Source of the DNA: Lysobacteraceae bacterium
GTDB taxonomy: Bacteria; Pseudomonadota; Gammaproteobacteria; DSM-19610
Assembly (NCBI GenBank): GCA_020201295.1
Contig: JAIVHA010000033.1
Span: forward strand, 1 to 19,741
Length of the DNA: 19,741 nucleotides
Direction of reading: 5' to 3'
Of the stretch, positions 7,167 to 15,524 are shown in pieces; position 1 is the stretch's first letter, and each line of letters opens with the position of its first letter. Below the pieces are notes generated by a model. The model searched no databases. It saw only the letters and a program-made list of their open reading frames with translations, and had not been told where the DNA came from. The position numbers and the translations under genes were made by a program.

Positions 7167-8408
7167 TCGAGCTTAGTTACTTCGCCGCGGCCGTACTGTT
7201 CATCCTCGGCCTCAAGCGCATGAGCTCGCCCGTGACCGCGCGCGGCGGCATCGTCTGGGCCGGGGCCGGCATGGTGGTGGCCACCCTGGTGACCTTCTTC
7301 CATCCCGGCCTGAGCAACTTCGGCCTGATGATCCTGGCCATGCTCATCGGCGGTGGTCAAGGGGCATTTCGACACGGGTACCTTCCAGACCCTGGCGGTG
7401 GCCGGCGCCCTGATCGGCTCGGTGGCCTTCTCCGGTTCCATGATCGCCTTCGCCAAGCTGCAGGGGCTGATCAAGCGCTCCATCCTGTTTCCCCAGCAAC
7501 AGCTCATCAACCTGGCCATCTTCGCGGCCACGCTGGTGTTCGGCCTGATCCTGATCTTTTCCGAGGCGCCCGCCGGCTTTGCCATCTTCATGTTCTTCAT
7601 GCTGGCGCTGCTGTTCGGCATCCTGATGACGCTGCCCATCGGCGGCGCCGACATGCCGGTGGTGATCTCGCTGTACAACGCCCTGACCGGCCTGGCGGTG
7701 GCCTTCGAGGGCTTCGTGCTGGGCAACGCGGCCATGATCATCGCCGGCACGGTGGTGGGCGCGGCCGGTACCCTGCTGACCCAGCTCATGGCCAAGGCCA
7801 TGAACCGCCCCCTGACCAACGTGCTGTTCAGCGGTTTCGGCGCCCAGGGTGGCGAGGCCATGGAGGCGGTGGAAGGCAGCATGAAGGAAGTCGGCCCCAT
7901 GGACGCAGCCGCCATGATGGCCTATGCCAGCAAGGTCGTCATCGTGCCCGGCTATGGCCTGGCGGTGGCGCAGGCCCAGCACAAGGTGTGGGAGTTCGTG
8001 CAGCTGCTGGAGGAGAAGGGTGTGGAGGTGAAGTTCGCCATCCATCCGGTGGCGGGTCGCATGCCCGGCCACATGAACGTGCTGCTGGCCGAGGCCGGTG
8101 TGCCCTACGACAAGATCTACGACCTGGAGGAGATCAACAACGAGTTTCCCCAGGCAGACGTGGTGCTGGTGATCGGCGCCAACGACGTGGTCAACCCCGC
8201 GGCGCGCAACGATCCCAACAGCCCGATCTACGGCATGCCCATCCTCAATGCCGACAAGGCGCGCAATGTCATCGTGGTCAAGCGCGGCAAGGGCACTGGC
8301 TTCTCGGGTATCGAGAATGCCCTGTTCTTCCTCGACAATACCCGTATGCTCTACGGCGACGGCCAGGCGGTGGCCAGTCAGCTGATCGCGGAAGTGAAGC
8401 AGCTGTAA
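7163..8408 (+). pseudogene. pntB: NAD(P) transhydrogenase beta subunit, internal deletion and frame change
   Basis: Beta subunit (membrane domain II and NADP(H)-binding domain III). The first 65 residues (MIELSYFAAAVLFILGLKRM... ending LIGGG) read in one frame to about 7354. From there the family sequence continues in another frame as VKGHFDTGTFQTLAVAGALIGSVAFSGS to the stop at 8406-8408. Intact PntB has around 460 residues; the two parts total about 415, so some 47 residues (the K-K-V-x-M-T-x-M-P-x-x-V-A segment and a membrane helix) are missing at the junction. Domain III is complete: VIVPGYGLAVAQAQHK, HPVAGRMPGHMNVLLAEA, VIGANDVVNPAA. No other damage is seen. As written it cannot make a working subunit; an assembly deletion is a serious alternative. 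Confidence 0.85.
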
Positions 8409-8432
8409 GGCAGGCCCATGCGGGAACCCCGA

Positions 8433-8454
8433 AGCCGCCTCCGGGCGGCTTTTT
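8433..8454 (+). terminator. Rho-independent terminator of the pnt operon
   Basis: Seven-base stem AGCCGCC (8433-8439) and GGCGGCT (8444-8450) around a TCCG loop, running into a T-run at 8450-8454, 25 bases after the pntB stop. Confidence 0.9.
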
Positions 8455-8468
8455 CCTTGGCCGGGGTT

Positions 8469-8488
8469 TGTCGGGCTTCGGCCCGACA
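8469..8488. repeat. Hairpin TGTCGGGC-TTCG-GCCCGACA
   Basis: Perfect eight-base stem closed by a TTCG tetraloop, one of the most stable RNA loops. The stem resembles the GTCGGGCT palindromes after comM (19463-19580), so it may be a solitary half of that REP type, or a backup terminator, although no T-run follows. Confidence 0.7.
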
Positions 8489-8582
8489 TCCCGATTTCGG
8501 GCTGTTTTATGTCTCAAAATGGCGTCGGATCAAGCACATCGCTGCAGCAGGCGCAAGGCTTTCCGGGGCAATTCGGGGCGGT

Positions 8583-8591
8583 TTATGCACA
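8583..8591 (+). promoter_or_regulatory. DnaA-box motif TTATGCACA
   Basis: Matches the DnaA consensus TT-A/T-T-N-CACA exactly. A weaker version, ATTTTCACA, lies 12 bases on at 8604-8612. Confidence 0.5.
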
Positions 8592-8772
8592 GACTGTCGA
8601 AAAATTTTCACAATTGGCGGTTTTCCCCGTCCCGACCCGCTTCCGGTGCTATAAAAAACGTATAAGCTATTGCTTTATATTAAATAATGCTGCTGGTGAT
8701 AATTTAACCAATTTAACAAAAGGGTAATAATGACGCCGCTTGCAGCCGGTTTACCCCAAAGCTTCCACAGAG

Positions 8773-8795
8773 TTATCCACAATTTCTGTGGATAA
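8773..8795. promoter_or_regulatory. Inverted pair of perfect DnaA boxes
   Basis: TTATCCACA at 8773-8781 and its reverse complement TGTGGATAA at 8787-8795, separated by five bases. These are the strongest-affinity DnaA box sequence. They sit 112 bases before the priA start and 40 bases after an AT-rich tract, so they could control priA, titrate DnaA or be part of a replication start region. Confidence 0.65.
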
Positions 8796-8907
8796 GGATG
8801 CACCTCAACAGGATGAATGGCTTAGCGATTTTTAGTGAGAATGGTCCTCAAGCATCGGGGCTAACTCAACCGCGACTGTCCGGGGTGCCGGGACGGAGTG
8901 GCGGTCC

Positions 8908-10804
8908 ATGAGCCCATGCTTCCTCCAGGTCGCCGTGCCATCGCCCCTGCAGCGTGTCTTCGACTACCGCGCGCCAGCGGATTGGGATCCGGCCCGGCTG
9001 CAACCGGGGGTGCGGGTGCGGGTGCCCTTCGGCCGCGGCGAACAGGTGGGTGTACTGCTGGCGGTGCGTGATCGCAGCGAGGTGCCCGCCGCCAAACTGA
9101 AGACCGCGCACGCCCTGCTCGACGATGTCCCGCTATTGCCGCCAAATCTGTTGGCGCTGGTGCAGTGGGCCAGTCGCTACTACCACTATCCCATCGGCGA
9201 GGCCCTGGCCACCGCCCTGCCGGTATTGTTGCGGCGCGGCCACCAGGGACGCGTCGCCGGGGTAACGGAATGGCGGCTGACCGAGGCGGGACGTACCGTG
9301 GCGGCGGATAGCCTGAAGCGTGCGCCGCGCCAACTCGCCCTGCTGCAGCAGTTGCGCCGGCATCCCGCGGGCCTGCCGCGCGAGGCACTGGAGGCAAGCG
9401 CGGCCACCCTGCGCGCCCTGGTCGACAAGGGCTGGGTGGAGGAGCGGGAAAGGCCCTGCCTGGAAGCGGTACCGGCCAGCCCCGAACCGGCGCCGGTGCT
9501 GAATGCCGGACAGGCGGGCGCGGTGGCGGCCGTGACCGCTGCCGCGCCTGGGCCTGGTGCTGGTGGACGAGGAACACGACGCTTCCCTCAAGCAGCAGGA
9601 AGGTTTTCGCTACTCGGCCCGCGACCTGGCCGTGTGGCGCGCCCACCGCGAAGGCGTGCCGGTGGTGCTGGGCACGGCCACGCCGTCCCTGGAATCCTTG
9701 TACAACGTGGCGCAGGGCCGTTATGCACGCCTGCACCTGCCCGATCGCACCGGCAGCTCGCGCCCGCCACGGGTGGGCCTGCTGGATATCCGCCGCCAGC
9801 CCATGGACAGTCCGCTGGCACCGGCGCTGCAGGCCGCCATGGAACGCCACCTGGCGGCGGGCGGCCAGGTGTTGTTGTTCCTCAACCGGCGCGGCTTCGC
9901 GCCCACCCTGTTGTGCCACGAATGCGGCTGGCTGGCGGACTGTCCGCGCTGCGATGCCCACATGACCCTGCACCAGCGCGCCGGGCGCTTGCGCTGCCAC
10001 CACTGCGGCCATGAGCGGGCGCTGCCGCACCAGTGTCCCGGCTGCGGCAGCCTCGACCTGCTGGCCCTGGGCAAGGGCACGGAACGCATCGAGGAATACC
10101 TGGCGGCACGCTTCCCCGACCAGGAGACCATCCGCATCGACCGTGATACCACCCGTCGCAAGGGGGCGCTGGAAGCCCGCCTGGCGCAGGCCACGGAAGG
10201 GGTGGCGCGCATCCTGGTGGGCACCCAGATGCTGGCCAAGGGCCACCACTTTCCGCAGGTGAGCCTGGTGGCCATCCTCGATGCCGACCAGGGCCTGTTC
10301 AGCAATGATTTTCGCGCCGCCGAGCGCCTGGCCCAGCTCATCGTGCAAGTGGCCGGCCGCGCCGGCCGTGCCGATCGCGCCGGCGAGGTATTGATCCAGA
10401 CCCACCATCCCGAACATCCCCTGTTGCAGCAGCTGGTGCTGCAGGGCTACGGGGCCTTTGCCGAGGCGGCCCTGGCGGAGCGCCAGGCGGCCGGCTTCCC
10501 GCCCTTCGCCAGCCTGGCCTTGCTGCGCGCCGAGGCCAGCGGCCGCGAGCCGGCGCTGGCCTTCCTCGAGGAGGCGCGGGACGCGGCCCAGGCACTGGGT
10601 CTGGCGGGTGTGCAGTTCTGGGGTCCGGTACCCGCGCCCATGGAGCGGCGCGCCGGCCGCTACCGGGCGCAGTTGCTGCTGCAGGCGCCGGAACGAGGGG
10701 CGCTGCAGCAGCTGCTCGACCCCTGGGTACTGCAACTGGGGCAGCTGAAGAGCGCCCGCAAGGTGCGCTGGTCCCTGGACGTGGATCCGGTGGATACCCT
10801 CTAG
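8908..10804 (+). pseudogene. priA: Primosomal helicase PriA, deletion of the Walker A region
   Basis: PriA restarts stalled replication forks as a 3'-5' helicase. The N-terminal DNA-binding part (VAVPSPLQRVFDYRAP, RVRVPFGRGEQVGVLL, WASRYYHYPIGEALATALPVLLRRG) reads in one frame up to LNAGQAGAVAAVTA near 9535. The rest continues in the next frame from 9536 as PLPRLGLVLVDEEHD to the stop at 10802-10804. Comparison with E. coli PriA shows about 96 residues missing at the junction, including the Walker A motif (G-V-T-G-S-G-K-T). The remainder is intact: Walker B DEEH, four C-x2-C zinc pairs (CHECGWLADCPRC and CHHC...CPGC), GTQMLAKGHHFP and QVAGRAGRA. ATG 8908 follows GGAG at 8894-8897. The protein as written would have no ATPase, so an assembly deletion is likely. 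Confidence 0.88.
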
Positions 10805-10812
10805 CTAGCCGG

Positions 10813-10840
10813 TTGCGAAACGCGGGGCAGCAGGGATAAT
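10813..10840 (+). promoter_or_regulatory. Candidate promoter of argS
   Basis: TTGCGA at 10813-10818 and GATAAT at 10835-10840 with a 16-base spacer, 54 bases ahead of the argS start. Each box matches four to five consensus bases. Confidence 0.45.
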
Positions 10841-10893
10841 AGGCGCCTCTTCCGCCGCGCGCGGAACCTGGCAAACCGAAGCGAATCCTTTCC

Positions 10894-12654
10894 ATGAAGC
10901 AACAGCTGGCGCAACTCCTGGCGCAGGCCTACGCGGCCCTGCAGTCCCAAGGCATGATTCCCGTCGACCACGCGGTCGATATCCTGGTGGAGCGCACCCG
11001 CGATCGCAGCCATGGGGACTTCGCCAGCAACCTGGCCATGATCCTGGCCAAGGTGGCGCAGCGCAAGCCGCGTGACATCGCCGAGGCCCTGGTGGCCGCA
11101 CTGCCGCAGGTGGCGCAGGTCAGCAAGGTGGAAATCGCCGGTCCCGGCTTCATCAACTTTCACCTCAGCCGCGACGCCTGGCATGGCGTGGTGGGAGAGA
11201 TCCTCGAACGCGGCGCCGACTATGGTCGCAGTGAGATGGGCCAGGGCCAGCCGGTGCAGGTGGAGTTCGTGTCCGCCAATCCCACCGGCCCGCTGCACGT
11301 GGGCCACGGCCGCGGCGCCGCCTATGGCGCCACGGTGGCGGACCTGCTGCACGCCGTGGGTTTCAACGTGCACCGTGAATACTACGTCAATGATGCGGGC
11401 CGGCAGATGGATATCCTGGCCACCAGCGTGTTCCTGCGCTATCTGGAACTGGCCGGCGTGGAGCTGCCCTTCCCCAGCAACGGCTACCAGGGCGACTATG
11501 TCTGGGACATCGGCGCCACCCTCCATCGCAACCATGGCAACGACTGGGCCTTCGGTCCCGAGGAGATGCTGCGCGACATCCCCGTCGATGCGCCGGCGGG
11601 CGGTGACAAGGAAGAACACATCGATGCCCTCATCGCCCGTAGCAAGCAGTTGCTGGGCCCGCAGCGCTACCGCGAACTGTTCGACGAGGGACTGAATTCC
11701 ATTCTCGCCAACATCCGCCAGGACCTGAAGGAATTCGGCGTCGAGTACGACGAATGGTTCTCGGAGCGTTCCCTCACGGAAAGCGGCGCCGTGGACCAGG
11801 CCATCGAACGCCTCAAGGCCAGCGGCCATGTCTACGAACAGGAAGGCGCGCTCTGGTTCCGCTCCACCGAATTCGGTGATGAGAAGGACCGGGTGGTGGT
11901 GCGCGAAAACGGTCAGAAGACCTATTTCGCCTCCGACATCGCCTACCACATGAATAAACTGGAACGCGGCTATGCGCGCGTCATCGACATCTGGGGCGCC
12001 GATCATCACGGCTATGTGCCGCGCGTGAAGGCCGCGCTCACCGCCCTGGGCGACGACCCCGCCAAACTGGATGTGCTGCTGGTGCAGTTCGCCATCCTCT
12101 ATCGCGGTGGCGAGAAGATGCAGATGTCCACCCGCTCCGGCGAGTTCGTCACCCTGCGCGAGCTGCGCCAGGAAGTGGGCAACGACGCGGCGCGCTTTTT
12201 CTATGTCATGCGCAAGTGTGAGCAGCACATGGACTTCGACCTGGACCTGGCCAAGTCCCAGTCCAACGACAACCCGGTCTACTACATCCAGTATGCCCAC
12301 GCCCGGGTCATGAGCGTGTTCCGCCAGCTGGCGGAGAAGGGCATGACCTGGGATCGTGAGCAGGGTGCCCAGGGCATGCACCTGCTGCATGAATCCCACG
12401 AGGAGGCGCTGCTGGTGAACCTGTCGCGCTACCCGGAGATGGTGGAGGCGGCGGCGCTCAACCACGAACCGCACCACCTGGCCCATTACCTGCGCGAACT
12501 GGCCAACGAGTTTCACACCTACTACAACGCCCACCAGTTCCTGGTCGGCGACCCGGCCCTGCGCAATGCACGCCTGAATCTGATCCAGGCGCTGCGCCAG
12601 GTGCTGGCCAACGGCCTGGGCCTGCTGGGTGTGTCCGCGCCGGACAGCATGTAG
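10894..12654 (+). CDS. argS: Arginyl-tRNA synthetase
   Basis: A 586-residue class I synthetase that charges tRNA-Arg. The N-terminal Add-1 domain (residues 1-110, with AHGDFASNLAM-like SHGDFASNLAMILAK at 39-53) is followed by the HIGH-type motif ANPTGPLHVGHGRGA with HVGH at 135-138. Then comes the ADHHGYVPRVKAAL segment and the KMSKS-region replacement GGEKMQMSTRSGEFVTL, as usual for ArgS. The C-terminal anticodon-binding helices (SRYPEMVEAAALNHEPHHLAHYLRELANEFHTYYN) are complete. Length equals the family norm. It lies 89 bases after priA and 9 bases before the SPOR gene, an order conserved in pseudomonads. Confidence 0.97.
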   Translation: MKQQLAQLLAQAYAALQSQGMIPVDHAVDILVERTRDRSHGDFASNLAMILAKVAQRKPRDIAEALVAALPQVAQVSKVEIAGPGFINFHLSRDAWHGVVGEILERGADYGRSEMGQGQPVQVEFVSANPTGPLHVGHGRGAAYGATVADLLHAVGFNVHREYYVNDAGRQMDILATSVFLRYLELAGVELPFPSNGYQGDYVWDIGATLHRNHGNDWAFGPEEMLRDIPVDAPAGGDKEEHIDALIARSKQLLGPQRYRELFDEGLNSILANIRQDLKEFGVEYDEWFSERSLTESGAVDQAIERLKASGHVYEQEGALWFRSTEFGDEKDRVVVRENGQKTYFASDIAYHMNKLERGYARVIDIWGADHHGYVPRVKAALTALGDDPAKLDVLLVQFAILYRGGEKMQMSTRSGEFVTLRELRQEVGNDAARFFYVMRKCEQHMDFDLDLAKSQSNDNPVYYIQYAHARVMSVFRQLAEKGMTWDREQGAQGMHLLHESHEEALLVNLSRYPEMVEAAALNHEPHHLAHYLRELANEFHTYYNAHQFLVGDPALRNARLNLIQALRQVLANGLGLLGVSAPDSM

Positions 12655-12663
12655 GGTACGATC

Positions 12664-13239
12664 ATGGCCCGCGATTACAAGCATCAGGTTCGACGCAAGC
12701 CCAGGCGCAAGCCCGCGCCTCCCTGGGTGTGGATGCTCGCGGGCCTGGGTATCGGCCTGTTCGTGGCCCTGCTCATCTATTTGAAGGCTGGCCCGGATGA
12801 CGCGCCCGTCGCGCGCGTCGTGGAAGCGCCGCCTATGGAACGCGAGGCGCGCGGCGTGAAGAAAGAACCGCCGGCGCCCATTCCGCCGCCGCCCAGGCCG
12901 CGCTTCGATTTCTACACCACCCTGCCGGAGATGGAGGTGGTGGTGCCGGAGGACGAAATCACCGGCAGTCGCAAGGAAGGTGTGCGCCAGGTGGACAAGC
13001 CGGGCACCTATCTTTTACAGGCGGGCTCCTTCCGCACCCATGAGCAGGCCGACCGCCTCAAGGCGCAGTTGGCCCTGCTCGGCCTGGAGACCGGCATCCA
13101 GACGGTGAGCATCAACGACCGCGAGACCTGGCACCGGGTGCGGGTGGGGCCCTTCCGTGACCTCAACGAGCTGCACAAGATTCGTGTACAGCTAAAGTCC
13201 CACAAGGTCGACGCCATCCTGATCCGCGTGCGCGAATGA
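12664..13239 (+). CDS. SPOR-domain cell-division protein (FtsN-like)
   Basis: A 191-residue bitopic inner-membrane protein: a short, very basic cytoplasmic tail (residues 1-19), one membrane helix (21-40), a proline-rich periplasmic linker (APIPPPPRPRF around 71-81) and a C-terminal SPOR domain (about 113-190, GTYLLQAGSFRTHEQADRLKAQL ... WHRVRVGPFRDLNEL). SPOR domains bind denuded peptidoglycan at the septum. The position directly after argS, near priA, is that of the FtsN homologue in related bacteria, so a role in septation is likely, though the essential FtsN core segment is not clearly recognisable. Starts nine bases after argS and is probably co-transcribed. Confidence 0.9.
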   Translation: MARDYKHQVRRKPRRKPAPPWVWMLAGLGIGLFVALLIYLKAGPDDAPVARVVEAPPMEREARGVKKEPPAPIPPPPRPRFDFYTTLPEMEVVVPEDEITGSRKEGVRQVDKPGTYLLQAGSFRTHEQADRLKAQLALLGLETGIQTVSINDRETWHRVRVGPFRDLNELHKIRVQLKSHKVDAILIRVRE

Positions 13240-13311
13240 GGATGGCGCGTCTGTGCTACGCTTAACGGCACAGTCGCACGTAGCAAACCTGGTCGTGCGC
13301 ACATGCCCCCC

Positions 13312-13378
13312 GTAGGAGCGGCCTTCGGCCGCGAAGCTGTCGTGGCACACGATGTTCGCGGCCAAAGGCCGCTCCTAC
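13312..13378. repeat. REP palindrome, TGTAGGAGC type (copy 2)
   Basis: Arms 13312-13335 and 13355-13378 are reverse complements with one mismatch in 24, spacer 19 bases. Each arm holds an inner palindrome GGCC-TTC-GGCC or GGCC-AAA-GGCC. It lies 37 bases before the DsrE-like gene. Confidence 0.92.
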
Positions 13379-13414
13379 AGGGAAAACCCAGGCAGCCCCA
13401 CAGGAGATGTCACC

Positions 13415-13894
13415 ATGACCCGCACACCGATACTTCCCCGCTATTTGCTGCTGGCCCTGCTGCTGTTGCTTCCCCTCCAGGCCCTGGCCGAGGCCAAGGT
13501 GGTCTACCACGCCGACTTCTCCGACCCGCGCCGCTTCAGCGGCATGCTCACCAGCATCAACAACATGGTGACCCATTACAACAACGAGCTGATGGACTAT
13601 GACGTGCGCATCGTGTTCGTGGCCCACGGCATCCGCTTCGTCACCGACGACAAACTGGCCAACACCCCCTTCGCCGAGGATGCCGAACTGGCCGAACGGC
13701 GCAGCAACCTCACCGGTCGCCTGCAGTCCCTGCAGCAGGTGCATGGCGTGAAGCTGGAGTTGTGCGACATCACCCGCGGCGAGATCAACCTGGCGAACGA
13801 AAAACTCCACGAGGCTGTCGATCTGGTGCCTTCGGGCGTGGTGCGGATTGCCGAGCTGCAATCCGAAGGTTTCGCCTACATCAAGATCGAATGA
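13415..13894 (+). CDS. Exported DsrE/DsrF-like family protein
   Basis: A 159-residue protein with a strong signal peptide (hydrophobic residues 11-22, likely cleavage after ALA at 25) and a single DsrE-like domain: AKVVYHADF, MLTSINNMVTHYNNE, VRIVFVAHGIRFV, and VKLELCDIT with the only mature cysteine. DsrE-type proteins carry or relay sulfur, and periplasmic relatives are common in sulfur-metabolising gammaproteobacteria, but one lone cysteine does not prove sulfur transfer. The ATG at 13415 is chosen because AGGAG lies at 13402-13406 and because it begins the signal peptide. The gene stands alone, bracketed by two REP palindromes. Confidence 0.88.
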   Translation: MTRTPILPRYLLLALLLLLPLQALAEAKVVYHADFSDPRRFSGMLTSINNMVTHYNNELMDYDVRIVFVAHGIRFVTDDKLANTPFAEDAELAERRSNLTGRLQSLQQVHGVKLELCDITRGEINLANEKLHEAVDLVPSGVVRIAELQSEGFAYIKIE

Positions 13895-13921
13895 CGAACC
13901 GCGGGGTCGCATCGATACCCA

Positions 13922-13999
13922 CCCTGTAGGAGCAGGCTCTGCCCGCGAACATCCGGTGGTGCTCCAGACAGTTCGCGGGCAGAGCCCGCTCCTACAGGG
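13922..13999. repeat. REP palindrome, TGTAGGAGC type (copy 3)
   Basis: Arms 13922-13950 and 13971-13999 are reverse complements with one mismatch in 29, spacer 20 bases. The inner part is GGGC-TCT-GCCC followed by GCGAAC, a different core from copies 1 and 2 but with the same CCTGTAGGAGC ends. Confidence 0.93.
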
Positions 14000-14078
14000 T
14001 GGAGTCATCGCCAACCGGTGGGACGCGTGAGGGTCCGTTGCATGAGACCGGTGTGCGCCGCATGCGAAATCCTCCGGC

Positions 14079-14873
14079 TCAGTGCCCTTCCGTCAGCCGG
14101 TCCAGCCGCAACCGCTGGCGTTCATCGAACAACCGCCGGCAACTGATGGACACGGCGCCCAGGGTGCCGAGGCCGGTGCCGACGGCGATCAGGAACATGA
14201 TGAGGATCTGGTATTTCACCGCCTCCACGGGCGGCGCGCCGGCCAGGATCTGGCCGGTCATCATGCCCGGCAGGCTGACGATTCCGGCGGCGGTCATGGC
14301 GTTGATGATGGGGATGAGCCCGCTGCGCACCGCCTGCTGCCGCAGATGTGAGATGGCGTCGCGGGCGCTGTGGCCGAGCATCAACCGGGCCTCGATGCGT
14401 TCGCGTTGTTCCCAGGCCGATTGATTGAGGCGGTCCATGGCAATCGATACGCCGTTCATGGTATTGCCCAGCAACATGCCCAGCAGCGGAATGGCGTACT
14501 GGGGCTGGTACCAGGGGTCGGTGCCGATGACCACCCACAGGGCAAAGAAGGTCACGGTGAAGGAAGACAGGAACATGGACAGGCTGCCGATGCCGTAGCT
14601 CCATGCCCCCACAAAACGCCGATGCTGGCGCGCCCGTACCTCGTAACCGGCCACCAGCAGCATCACCAGGGCCATGAGCAGGACCCAGCCCAGGCGTGCG
14701 TCGGCGAACAGCGCCTTGAGCACCAGGCCGATGAGCAGCAGCTGGATGGTGGTGCGGATGCCGGCGATGAGGATCTGCTTGCCCAGCGGACCGTGGTGGC
14801 GGCCGGCGAAGAAGGCCAGCGCCAGCACCAGCAACGCGGCGATGGCGAGATCGAGATTGCTGAGATGAATCAT
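14079..14873 (-). CDS. fetB: FetB-like ABC transporter permease
   Basis: A 264-residue permease of the UPF0014/FetB family, which in E. coli (YbbM) exports iron with FetA and protects from oxidative stress. It has about seven hydrophobic segments. Signature stretches are RTTIQLLLIGLVLKALF, YAIPLLGMLLGNTMNGVSIAMDRL, EARLMLGHSARDA, and the coupling region IPIINAMTAAGIVSLPGMMTGQILAGAPPVEAVKYQI. The ATG at 14871-14873 overlaps the end of the ATPase gene by ATGA, so the two are translationally coupled. An upstream in-frame ATG at 14972 would add a 33-residue low-complexity tail inside the ATPase gene and is rejected. Metal specificity is inferred from the family only. Confidence 0.92.
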   Translation of the reverse strand: MIHLSNLDLAIAALLVLALAFFAGRHHGPLGKQILIAGIRTTIQLLLIGLVLKALFADARLGWVLLMALVMLLVAGYEVRARQHRRFVGAWSYGIGSLSMFLSSFTVTFFALWVVIGTDPWYQPQYAIPLLGMLLGNTMNGVSIAMDRLNQSAWEQRERIEARLMLGHSARDAISHLRQQAVRSGLIPIINAMTAAGIVSLPGMMTGQILAGAPPVEAVKYQILIMFLIAVGTGLGTLGAVSISCRRLFDERQRLRLDRLTEGH

Positions 14874-15523
14874 GCCGCGGCCTCCAGTGCCACTTCCCGC
14901 ACCCGCCCGGCCTCGATCACCCAGTGCCGTTGCGCCAGCCGCCGGCGTTGTTCGGGATCGTGGCTCACCCACAGCACCGCCGCGTTTTGTTTCTTACAGT
15001 AATCACACACCAGGCGTTCCACCCGCTCCGTGTTGCCGGGGTCGAGATTGGCGGTAGGCTCGTCGAGCAGCAGCACCCGGGGCCGCAGGGCCAGGGCTCG
15101 CGCCATGGCCAGGCGCTGGCGCTCGCCACTGGACAGGCGCCGTACCGCCCACTCGGATACCTCGACGGGAAAACCCAGGGCCTGGAGCAGTTCCTGTGCC
15201 GGTGCGCTGAAATGGTCCGCCACTCGTTCGTCCCACCACTGGCTTTCCGAAGGCACGTAGCAGACCTGGGCGCGCCAGCGCGTGGCGGCCATGTCCTGGC
15301 TGGGCACACCCTCCAGTCGCAGCTCGCCCGCGTGGGGATCGAGGTCGGCGATGGCGCGCAGCAGCAGGGTCTTGCCGGAACCAGATTCGCCACTGATCGA
15401 TATCCGCTGGCCGGGTTCGACGGACAGGGTCACGGGATCGAGTCCCGGGCGGCTGAGTGCATGGAGGCTGAGCAGGGACAGGGGTATTTCCTCGCGGCTA
15501 CTGGTGATTCTACGAGGGAACAT
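14870..15523 (-). CDS. fetA: FetA-like ABC transporter ATPase
   Basis: A 217-residue ATP-binding subunit. Visible: Walker A GESGSGKT (residues 45-52 from this start), signature LSSGERQRLAMARAL, Walker B VLLLDEPTANLD and the switch histidine in LWVSHD. It pairs with the FetB-like permease, which it overlaps by four bases. The start is uncertain: the ATG at 15521-15523 leaves one base to the divergent CDGSH gene, while an ATG at 15539-15541 would overlap it; neither has a strong ribosome binding site. Neighbouring a CDGSH iron-sulfur gene fits an iron-related role. Confidence 0.9.
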   Translation of the reverse strand: MFPRRITSSREEIPLSLLSLHALSRPGLDPVTLSVEPGQRISISGESGSGKTLLLRAIADLDPHAGELRLEGVPSQDMAATRWRAQVCYVPSESQWWDERVADHFSAPAQELLQALGFPVEVSEWAVRRLSSGERQRLAMARALALRPRVLLLDEPTANLDPGNTERVERLVCDYCKKQNAAVLWVSHDPEQRRRLAQRHWVIEAGRVREVALEAAA

Positions 15524-15524
15524 T

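Larger units (their letters stand above)
8409..8907. other. 499-base non-coding region between pntB and priA
   Basis: No convincing gene. It contains the pntB terminator (8433-8454), a UUCG-loop hairpin (8469-8488), a TTATGCACA DnaA-type box (8583-8591), an AT-rich tract about 8648-8732 in an otherwise GC-rich window, and a pair of inverted perfect DnaA boxes (8773-8795). A 72-codon open frame at 8509-8727 lacks a ribosome binding site and family resemblance and is not called. Confidence 0.7.

Noticed and set aside
8509..8727. A 72-codon frame in the pntB-priA gap
   Set aside because: No ribosome binding site, overlaps the DnaA-box and AT-rich region, no similarity recognised.
8861..10735. 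A 624-codon open frame opposite priA
   Set aside because: Mirror frame of priA: low-complexity Arg/Gln/Pro/Ala composition and no family resemblance.
10801..12684. A 627-codon open frame on the strand opposite argS
   Set aside because: Antisense to a complete argS with all motifs; its His/Gln/Val-rich composition is typical of mirror frames in GC-rich genes, and it has no recognisable domain.
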